Source: Pedobacter sp. Leaf194 (GTDB taxonomy: Bacteria > Bacteroidota > Bacteroidia > Sphingobacteriales > Sphingobacteriaceae). From it: 64,000 bases of DNA. How positions within the stretch are numbered: the stretch's first letter is position 1; each line of letters opens with the position of its first letter. Shown here in pieces: positions 54,528 through 61,805 of this stretch. The notes beneath the pieces are model-generated. The model saw only the letters and a list, made by a program, of their open reading frames with translations, was not told the origin of the DNA and ran no database searches. Location of the stretch: NCBI RefSeq assembly GCF_001423945.1, contig NZ_LMPU01000001.1, positions 580,373 to 644,372 on the forward strand. The letters run 5' to 3'. A program made the position numbers and the translations under genes.

Positions 54528-54788
54528 TTTACAAGTTGTGCTTTAAAGGTTATAAGTTAAACTGCGAATAGAGAATGGCTATACCATCTTTTTATATCGA
54601 AACAGGCATTATTTACGAAATTGAAACGGAATTACACCATTGTTTTAGTTAGGTTTTTTGAATGATGTGAATATAAAATTGACGCTCTAACCTGCAATGA
54701 TTAGAAAATTACTTAATGGATTTATAAATTATTATCAAAAGTTGGCTAAATAATCATCCAGACTTTTAACCCAAAACCTTTTACCAAA

Positions 54789-55742
54789 TTGAAAATTACA
54801 GAACATATAAAAAATGCAAAAGGTAAAACCTTGTTCTCTTTCGAACTTTTACCACCAATAAAAGGGCAAAGTATTCAGTGGATTTATGATGCGATAGACC
54901 CCTTGTTAGAGTTTGATCCACCTTTTATTGATGTTACCTCTTTAAGAGAAGATTACATTTACAAAGAACAGGATAACGGTTTATTGCAAAAAGTTTCTTA
55001 CAGAAAACGCCCTGGTACAATTGCAATTTGCGCAGCAATAATTCATAAATATAAAATCGATGCTGTGCCGCATTTAATTTGTGGTGGTTTTACGAGAGAA
55101 GAAACGGAAAATGCATTAATTGATTTGCAGTTTTTAGGCATAGATAATGTTTTGGCGCTACGAGGCGATGCACGTGCGGCAGACTCGGCATTTATACCAA
55201 CAAAAGGAGGCCATTGCTATGCAACAGATTTAATTGAACACATCAAAAACCATAACGACGGCAAATTTCTCCATGAGGATGTAGAAACTTTTAAGAGTGA
55301 TTTTTGCATCGGCGTTGCCGGTTACCCTGAAAAACATTTTGAAGCGCCAAACCTAAATACAGATTTCAGGTTTCTGAAGAAAAAGGTAGATATGGGTGCA
55401 GAGTTTATTGTAACTCAGATGTTTTTTGATAACCAAAAGTATTTCGATTTTGTGAAGAAATGCAGGGAAAACGATATTAATGTGCCAATTATACCGGGTT
55501 TAAAGCCTATTAGTACACTCAGCCAACTTAATGTTCTGCCTAAAATATTTCACATCGATTTACCGGAAGACTTAACTGATGCTTTGAGTCATGCGAAAAG
55601 TAATGCGGAGGCTAAGGAAATTGGTACAGAAGCTATGATTAAACAATGTAAAGAACTTATGGATTTTGGAGTACCCGTGTTGCATTTTTACACTATGGGT
55701 AAACCTGAGCAGACGAAAAGAATTGCAAAAGCTATTTTTTAA
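54789..55742 (+). CDS. metF: Methylenetetrahydrofolate reductase
   Basis: A 317-residue FAD enzyme with the TIM barrel of MetF. Visible marks are FSFELLPPIKGQ near the start, PHLICGGFTREE, LALRGDA (FAD loop) and FIVTQMFFDNQKYF. It makes 5-methyl-THF for MetH. The start is TTG at 54789, since no ATG or GTG is available between the preceding in-frame stop and the conserved N-terminus. It follows metH by 261 nt with no clear separate promoter; that gap holds nothing recognisable. Confidence 0.94.
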   Translation: MKITEHIKNAKGKTLFSFELLPPIKGQSIQWIYDAIDPLLEFDPPFIDVTSLREDYIYKEQDNGLLQKVSYRKRPGTIAICAAIIHKYKIDAVPHLICGGFTREETENALIDLQFLGIDNVLALRGDARAADSAFIPTKGGHCYATDLIEHIKNHNDGKFLHEDVETFKSDFCIGVAGYPEKHFEAPNLNTDFRFLKKKVDMGAEFIVTQMFFDNQKYFDFVKKCRENDINVPIIPGLKPISTLSQLNVLPKIFHIDLPEDLTDALSHAKSNAEAKEIGTEAMIKQCKELMDFGVPVLHFYTMGKPEQTKRIAKAIF

Positions 55743-55862
55743 TATAGCGTTGCAACGCAAGTATGACGTTGCAAAAATTTTGTGCGTCTCGTTTATATTT
55801 TCTTACAGAACTTTAACCAAGGCTTAGCTGTTTACCAAGTGTTATAGACTATCTTTGTTAGC

Positions 55863-56174
55863 ATGAAGTCGATTAAACTTAAATTATTATTGATTTTTGT
55901 TGTCACGCTCGCCATTTTTATCAAGGCCGGCAATCTCTCATCCTGCCTGAAATTTTCTGGTGCTCCTATTGAAAATACATCTTCCACAGACGATGCAACT
56001 GAGAAGGAAGAAAAGAAGGTGGAATTAGAATGTGTTAATCACAACTTCTTCACGGTTGAAAATATTGCAGCGGTTGCGGCAAATACAAAGCGAATAAATA
56101 TCCCCCAATATTTTAATAAACTAGCCTATTTTCCAGAGGTATTAACCCCTCCGCCGTCCGCCCCGTTTAGTTAA
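55863..56174 (+). CDS. Small exported hypothetical protein
   Basis: A 103-residue protein with a hydrophobic N-terminus (about residues 6-22, LKLLLIFVVTLAIFIKA) followed by an acidic region (SSTDDATEKEEKKVELE) and a Pro-rich end (TPPPSAPFS). It has two Cys (CLKF, ECVNH). No domain was recognised. TATCTTTG (55850-55857) ends 5 nt before the ATG, so it may be leaderless. It is followed by a secreted S74-like protein 64 nt later. Confidence 0.55.
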   Translation: MKSIKLKLLLIFVVTLAIFIKAGNLSSCLKFSGAPIENTSSTDDATEKEEKKVELECVNHNFFTVENIAAVAANTKRINIPQYFNKLAYFPEVLTPPPSAPFS

Positions 56175-56238
56175 AAAATCATACTTCTGTTAAAGGAAGT
56201 TAATTATCCATTTTTTCATTTTAATAAATTCTGAAGAT

Positions 56239-56658
56239 ATGAAACGAGCAATTTCATTCTATTTTGCGGTATTTTTAATTTCCGCATCTATAAAAGTCGG
56301 CGCACAAGAAGTTGCGCAAACCAATATCCAGCCCATAAATAATTCGATTTCTTTGGTTTCTAAGCTACAACCGGTAAGTTTCAATTACGATGCGAAATGG
56401 GTAGGCAAGCTGGCAATACCCGATAAAGAATATTACGGGTTTGTAGCGGCAGACGTTCAAAAAATTTTTCCAGAACTGGTTAAAAGGCAAGCTAAAGATT
56501 ACACAGTTGGAAAAAATGCTTTCAGAACTGCCACAGTTTCAACTGTAGATTATGAAAGCTTAATACCGCTTTTGGTTGGTAGCATAAAAGAACAGCAAGT
56601 GCAAATTGAACAGCTGAAGCGAGAGCTGAATGCTTTAAAAGAAAAAAATACCAGGTAA
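56239..56658 (+). CDS. Secreted protein with S74/tail-fibre chaperone-like domain
   Basis: A 139-residue protein with a signal peptide (about 1-22, IKVGAQ end). The body has the pattern of the intramolecular chaperone (peptidase S74) domain: LQPVSFNYD, EYYGFVAADVQKIFPELVK, TVDYESLIPLLVGSIKEQQ, then a coiled coil (EQLKRELNALKEKN). In phage fibres this domain trimerises and cuts itself off; here it stands alone on a short secreted protein without a fibre. The Ser-Lys dyad of active S74 domains is not obvious. Confidence 0.72.
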   Translation: MKRAISFYFAVFLISASIKVGAQEVAQTNIQPINNSISLVSKLQPVSFNYDAKWVGKLAIPDKEYYGFVAADVQKIFPELVKRQAKDYTVGKNAFRTATVSTVDYESLIPLLVGSIKEQQVQIEQLKRELNALKEKNTR

Positions 56659-56675
56659 ATTTTAAGCTGATTATG

Positions 56676-56705
56676 AGGCCGGAACATCAAATTCCGGCCT
56701 TTTTT
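56676..56705 (+). terminator. Terminator after the S74-like gene
   Basis: AGGCCGGAA (56676-56684) and TTCCGGCCT (56692-56700) form a perfect 9-bp stem with a 7-nt loop followed by six T. It lies 17 nt past the stop. Confidence 0.9.
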
Positions 56706-56776
56706 ATTTCAAAAACAAATAAATTGTTACATTCAAAGCGAAATAATTGACTTAGGTTTATTTTCCTTTATTTGTT

Positions 56777-58300
56777 ATGAGAAATAATTTAGTCTTTTTA
56801 CTTGTATTGATCTGTTTTGCACTTCGTTCAACAGGTCAACAGATCGTTCAACCAGAAATACCGAAGCCACAGCGAGAATTTCGTGCTGCCTGGGTTGCAT
56901 CAGTTGCCAATATAAACTGGCCGAGTAAGCCTGGCTTGTCTACTCAGCAACAGCAAGACGAAGCAATTGCCTTACTGGACATGCTGAAGAAAAATAATTT
57001 CAATGCTGTTATTTTTCAGGTTAGACCACAAGCAGATGCCTTGTATAAGAGTAATTTAGAACCCTGGTCGTATTTCTTAACCGGCGTGCAAGGGCAGGCT
57101 CCGAAACCGTGTTATGATCCGTTACAATTTTGGGTAGAGGCAGCACACGAAAGAGGCTTAGAACTGCATGTTTGGTTAAATCCTTACCGTGCACATCACA
57201 TATCCGGCGGCGAACCATCAGAATTTTCAGTGGTAAAAAAACACCCCGAACTCGTTTATAAACTTAAACAAGGTTATTGGTGGCTTGATCCATCGAAAAA
57301 AGGAACGCAAGATTTATCTGCAGCGGTGGTTAAAGATATTGTGCGGCGCTATGATATAGATGGAGTTCATTTCGATGATTATTTTTATCCATATGCGGAA
57401 TATAATGGCGGTGAAGATTTTCCGGATGCTGAAAGTTATGCCGAATACCAGGCGGCCGGTGGTAAGCTGGCACGTGGCGACTGGCGCCGTGAGCAGGTAA
57501 ACCTATTTATTCAAAGAATTTACAAAACGATAAAAGAAGAAAAGAAATATGTGAAATTCGGCGTTAGTCCGTTCGGTATCTGGCGGCCAGGCTTCCCAGC
57601 ATCTATAAAAGGTTTCGACCAGTATGACAAACTCTATGCTGATGCAAAACTTTGGCTTAACGAAGGTTGGATTGACTATTTTATGCCGCAACTCTATTGG
57701 CAGGTCAATAATATTCCACAAAGTTTTCCCGTTTTGCTGGGCTGGTGGCAGTCTGAAAATACAAAACAGCGGCATCTTTGGCCCGGAATGAACAGCGGCA
57801 TTGGCGGTGGTGAAAAAAACAGCGATGAAATTATAAATCAGATTATGATTACGAGGGGTATTTTACCGAAATCACCTGGTGCTGCACACTGGAGTATTGC
57901 CGCATTGCTCACACACGAAAGTTTAAGAAATGATTTGCTAAAAGGTCCTTACAAGGAGGAGGCTTTGGTTCCGGCTTCACCCTGGCTGGATAGCGAAAAG
58001 CCTATATCACCTAAAGTAGAGGTTGAAAACAGGGAAGCAGACTTATACATTAAATGGAAACCTGCTAATAAAAGTGATGACTTTAAATACATCGTATACA
58101 CTAATTATGGCGGAAAGTGGAACTACACCATTCTTAATTACAAGAGCAGGTTTTTGCTTGTTCAAAAATCAATCTTTGCAGACCAAGCTAAATTAATTAA
58201 GCAAAATTTACAATCGATAGCCGTCACCGCGGTAGATAGGACGGGTAATGAGAGTGAGGTACGGATTGAGGATGTGTTAAAAGAATTTGAAAATAAGTGA
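56777..58300 (+). CDS. GHL10-family glycoside hydrolase-like protein
   Basis: A 507-residue secreted protein with a signal peptide (about 1-20). The core (about 30-350) matches GHL10 (PF02638, formerly DUF187): REFRAAWVASVANINWPSK, FNAVIFQVRPQADALY, EPWSYFLTG and DGVHFDDYFYPYAEYNG, with acidic residues likely in catalysis, and YKLKQGYWWLDPS. The C-terminal ~100 residues resemble an Fn3-like domain. The family is linked to cleavage of peptidoglycan glycan chains or related polymers, but no substrate is proven here. Confidence 0.9.
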   Translation: MRNNLVFLLVLICFALRSTGQQIVQPEIPKPQREFRAAWVASVANINWPSKPGLSTQQQQDEAIALLDMLKKNNFNAVIFQVRPQADALYKSNLEPWSYFLTGVQGQAPKPCYDPLQFWVEAAHERGLELHVWLNPYRAHHISGGEPSEFSVVKKHPELVYKLKQGYWWLDPSKKGTQDLSAAVVKDIVRRYDIDGVHFDDYFYPYAEYNGGEDFPDAESYAEYQAAGGKLARGDWRREQVNLFIQRIYKTIKEEKKYVKFGVSPFGIWRPGFPASIKGFDQYDKLYADAKLWLNEGWIDYFMPQLYWQVNNIPQSFPVLLGWWQSENTKQRHLWPGMNSGIGGGEKNSDEIINQIMITRGILPKSPGAAHWSIAALLTHESLRNDLLKGPYKEEALVPASPWLDSEKPISPKVEVENREADLYIKWKPANKSDDFKYIVYTNYGGKWNYTILNYKSRFLLVQKSIFADQAKLIKQNLQSIAVTAVDRTGNESEVRIEDVLKEFENK

Positions 58301-58366
58301 TTTTTGAAAGCTAAAGCGAAATAATTCAGCTCAACCGGCATTTCAATAAAAAGTAAGCTTAAAGCA

Positions 58367-59224
58367 TTATTCTATTTTGATACCAATTTTATCTGCAATT
58401 TTACAACCGGCGCAAATGCAGCTTGCGGCCAGATAATCAATCATTGCCCTTTTTTTATCGTAGTAAGCCTTGTAGCTGTAAACATCGTTTCGCCAAGCCT
58501 TAAAGTTTGTGGAATTCATCTGGTCCATTATCGTTGAAATGTTTTGGCCATATGCCTTGGTTGTATGCCAAACACCGCTGGGTATGTAGAAAACCTCGCC
58601 CGCTTTTATAATTGATTTAATTGGTGTCGCATTCTTGAAATTTGGGTACTTTTCATAATCAGGATTCATGATGTTTATTGGAGACCTCGAGGCCAGTAAA
58701 CCACTTTTTCCCGGATACATCAGCTCTTGCTGTTCTCTCGGGAAAACAATAATTTCCTTTTCACCGTAAAGCTGAATAAGCCACGCATGAACGTGGTAGG
58801 TGTCTTTATGAATTTCGTAAGCATTTCCAACTCCACCAATGTGTAAGTCCATTCCGTTGGAAAGTTTGTTCTTTAATGCTTTAGCTTTTAACCAGTTTGG
58901 CGTACACAAATTCATGTGCAGCGGGTCGAAGTAAGATAACAATTCTGGCAACTGTTTTAGAATATTAAACTTAACAGGGTATGGAGCTGGGTTTTCCAGT
59001 GTGCTTTTTTCCGTTAAGTCGAGAATCTCGGAAATAGAGTATTGCTCGGTAGCAAAAGTTGTTGTCCTATCTCCAAAGTTTTTTCTAAAAAAATCGGGCG
59101 TAAACATTTTGTCTCTGCCCCATGCATCTGTCGCGTTTTCGAGGATTACCGGAGTGCCAGTGTTCTGATATTTTTCGATGAATTCCTGGTGAGAAAGATC
59201 GTATCTTCTATCAACTGTCGTCAT
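58367..59224 (-). CDS. Cupin-like (JmjC-type) Fe(II)/2-oxoglutarate oxygenase
   Basis: A 285-residue protein of the Cupin_8/JmjC class. Fe(II) ligands are probably His and Asp in YEIHKDTYHVHAW and the distal His in YIPSGVWHTTKAYG, on a double-stranded beta-helix with LIQLYGEKEIIVFPRE. Near the end, AASCICAGCKIAD has three Cys and may be a metal site. Such enzymes hydroxylate proteins or small molecules. It is convergent with the GHL10 gene. No partner gene suggests a substrate. Confidence 0.8.
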   Translation of the reverse strand: MTTVDRRYDLSHQEFIEKYQNTGTPVILENATDAWGRDKMFTPDFFRKNFGDRTTTFATEQYSISEILDLTEKSTLENPAPYPVKFNILKQLPELLSYFDPLHMNLCTPNWLKAKALKNKLSNGMDLHIGGVGNAYEIHKDTYHVHAWLIQLYGEKEIIVFPREQQELMYPGKSGLLASRSPINIMNPDYEKYPNFKNATPIKSIIKAGEVFYIPSGVWHTTKAYGQNISTIMDQMNSTNFKAWRNDVYSYKAYYDKKRAMIDYLAASCICAGCKIADKIGIKIE

Positions 59225-59352
59225 TTTTAGAGCGATTAGGGATTACAAAAGTGTTCACCATAGCTCGAAAATTATTTCAATAGAAGGCGACATTCAAATC
59301 TATATTTTTTTTTACTCAGAACGAAATATAAATATGTTAAATATCTGAAAAT

Positions 59353-60663
59353 CTAGGCCTTATCCATCAGGTAGCTTTTAAAGCCTTTAAAATCTGCGCC
59401 AAGCTTATCTGCATATTTCGGCAGGGTTTCCAAAGCTTTAACTTGCTCTGGGATTTCGATCTTTGCAGCGATATTTTCGGGGAAGATATCAGGGAATTTG
59501 CAGGCGTGAGCCGTAGATAAAAATACCGCCGCACTTTTATCCTGGGGATTTTCTGCTCTAAACTTTTCAATCGCTAAGTAGGCAATTGCAGTATGCGGGC
59601 AAGCCACATAATCATATTTCGAATCTATTTCTTCGATGCCAGCTAACGTTTCATCATCCGTAAACCGATAAGAAGTTACCAGTTTTTTGAGGTTCTGAAC
59701 ATCACCCGCAAATAAATCCATGATGCGTATCCAGTTGCTTGGCGCACCAACGTCCATCGCGTTTGAGAACGTTTGTGTAGATGGCCTCGTTTCATATACG
59801 CCTGTCTCCAGAAATCTTGGTACCGTATCGTTTACATTGGTTGCGGCGATAAATTGTTTAACTGGCAAACCTAATTTACAGGCAAGTAAGCCAGCGCCGA
59901 TATTGCCAAAGTTTCCACTTGGAACTGAAAATACAACTTCTTTAAAGCCTTGTTTTTTTAGTTGTGCGTACGTGTTAAAATAGTAAAATGTCTGCGGAAT
60001 TAACCTCGATATATTGATAGAATTGGCAGATGTAAGGCGGAATTTTGCGTTCAGTTCCTCATCAGCGAAAGCCTGTTTAACTAGCGCCTGGCAATCATCA
60101 AAAGTACCCTTTATCTCGATAGCCCTAATATTTTTACCGTTTGTGGTTAATTGCAATTCTTGTATCGGACTAACTTTTCCCTCTGGATACAGTATTGTTA
60201 CCCGTGTGTTCGGTACGCCTAAAAAGCCAAGCGCCACTGCACCGCCGGTATCGCCCGAAGTTGCTACCAGAACATCCAACAACTGCTCACCATCTTTTAA
60301 AAAGTAAGCCATTACTCTGCTCATAAAACGAGCGCCAAAATCTTTAAAAGCCAATGATGGACCGTGGAAAAGCTCCAACACAAAAGTATTGTCATCTAAT
60401 TTTACAGCCGGGGCTTCAAAGTTGATGGCATCTTCAACAAGCGTTTTTAAATCCTGAGCAGGGATTTCATCTTTTAACAGCGTGGAGGCTATTCTGTAAG
60501 CAATTTCTGGCAGAGAATATTGGTGGATATTTTCGATGAAGTCTGCGTCTATTTGTGGAATATCCACAGGCATGTATAAGCCTTTATCCTGTGGCATACT
60601 GTTAAAAACGGCCTCTTTAAAAGAAACACGTAAATCTTTATTATTGGTTGAATATAGTTTCAT
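59353..60663 (-). CDS. thrC: Threonine synthase
   Basis: A 436-residue PLP enzyme. The PLP lysine is in GPSLAFKDFGARFM (near residue 111), and the phosphate loop in ATSGDTGGAVA. SVPSGNFGNIGAGLLA and RLTSANSINISRL fit the long ThrC branch (as in E. coli), not the short one. It converts O-phosphohomoserine to threonine. It is the last gene of thrABC on this strand, 48 nt after thrB. No terminator is clear downstream. Confidence 0.96.
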   Translation of the reverse strand: MKLYSTNNKDLRVSFKEAVFNSMPQDKGLYMPVDIPQIDADFIENIHQYSLPEIAYRIASTLLKDEIPAQDLKTLVEDAINFEAPAVKLDDNTFVLELFHGPSLAFKDFGARFMSRVMAYFLKDGEQLLDVLVATSGDTGGAVALGFLGVPNTRVTILYPEGKVSPIQELQLTTNGKNIRAIEIKGTFDDCQALVKQAFADEELNAKFRLTSANSINISRLIPQTFYYFNTYAQLKKQGFKEVVFSVPSGNFGNIGAGLLACKLGLPVKQFIAATNVNDTVPRFLETGVYETRPSTQTFSNAMDVGAPSNWIRIMDLFAGDVQNLKKLVTSYRFTDDETLAGIEEIDSKYDYVACPHTAIAYLAIEKFRAENPQDKSAAVFLSTAHACKFPDIFPENIAAKIEIPEQVKALETLPKYADKLGADFKGFKSYLMDKA

Positions 60664-60711
60664 GTTTAAGTTCTACCTGATAAGATTACATCAGCTGTTG
60701 TCAAATAATAT

Positions 60712-61719
60712 TTACTCGATTACGATTGGTCCCTGGGCATTAACGGAAGACACATACGCTTTGCTGTTGATATTAATTTTATGCAAATGTTGTTGCTGGG
60801 CTTTAGTTATTTTTCTCGCGGTTTCTTCATCCTTTGCCAGGGCGAAAACAGAAGGGCCCGACCCGGATATTCCAAAACCGATAGCGCCATTTTCCATAGC
60901 AATGGTCCTCATTTCTTCAAAGCCAGGTATCAGGATTGAGCGTGTCGGTTCAACAAGAACGTCTTTCATGCTCCGGCCGATGAGATCGAGGTCGTTCATA
61001 AATAAACCACTCACCAAGCCCGCCACATTTCCCCATTGCGTAACGGCATCCTTTAACAAAACCTTACTTCTAATCATTTGGCGGGCATCTTTTGTAGGTA
61101 CATCAACTTCAGGATAAACAATTGCTGCATACATTCCGGCAGGTGTTGGCAGGGAAATTACGTCTAAAGGGTCGTAGCTTCTCACCAAAACAAAGCCGCC
61201 CAAAATTGCCGGTGCCACGTTATCTGCATGTCCGTAACCGCATGCCAGTTCTTCACCTTTCATTGCGAAAGGAACCAGTTCTTTTGGTGATAATAAATCG
61301 CCCATTAACTTATTGATGGCGAATAAACCAGCAACAGTACTGGCCGAACTTGAACCCAGGCCGCTGCCGATTGGCATTTTCTTATGCAGTTTTATTTCCA
61401 CGCCGACATCTAAGCGGTTAATGTGTTGTAAATAATGCTGAACACTCGCACTTACAGTATTTTTAGCGGCATCCAAAGGTAAGCGGCCATCATCGCCCGA
61501 GATGCTTTTAATAACTACTCCGGGCGTCTCCGTCAAACGCATTTCAACCTCATCGCCAGGCTCGTTCACGGCGAAACCTAATACATCGAAACCGCAAACT
61601 ACATTAGCAACGGTTGCAGGAGCAAAAACGCGAATTACCCTCAACCCGTTTAAGGGGGCTTTCGTGTTGTTAGCAGCTATCTCTACCTTATCCGCAAAGT
61701 TTAAATCGTTATTTGGCAT
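60712..61719 (-). CDS. thrB: Homoserine kinase
   Basis: A 335-residue GHMP kinase. The ATP loop PIGSGLGSSSASTVAG is near residues 110-125, the N-terminal FAPATVANVVCGFDVLG marks ThrB, and GFGISGSGPSVFALAK is the third GHMP motif. It phosphorylates homoserine for ThrC. It lies 86 nt after thrA and 48 nt before thrC, in pathway order. Confidence 0.96.
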   Translation of the reverse strand: MPNNDLNFADKVEIAANNTKAPLNGLRVIRVFAPATVANVVCGFDVLGFAVNEPGDEVEMRLTETPGVVIKSISGDDGRLPLDAAKNTVSASVQHYLQHINRLDVGVEIKLHKKMPIGSGLGSSSASTVAGLFAINKLMGDLLSPKELVPFAMKGEELACGYGHADNVAPAILGGFVLVRSYDPLDVISLPTPAGMYAAIVYPEVDVPTKDARQMIRSKVLLKDAVTQWGNVAGLVSGLFMNDLDLIGRSMKDVLVEPTRSILIPGFEEMRTIAMENGAIGFGISGSGPSVFALAKDEETARKITKAQQQHLHKININSKAYVSSVNAQGPIVIE

Positions 61720-61805
61720 TGTAATTTTATATTTCCCGGGATAAAAATCCGGTGGTGCTATTAATTATTTAATGGTTTCTTGCTTTAGCTTAATCTCTTC
61801 GCTAT

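Noticed and set aside
54574-54651. 25-codon frame starting ATG in the metH-metF gap
   Set aside because: Too short, no promoter or Shine-Dalgarno and no hydrophobic or conserved pattern.
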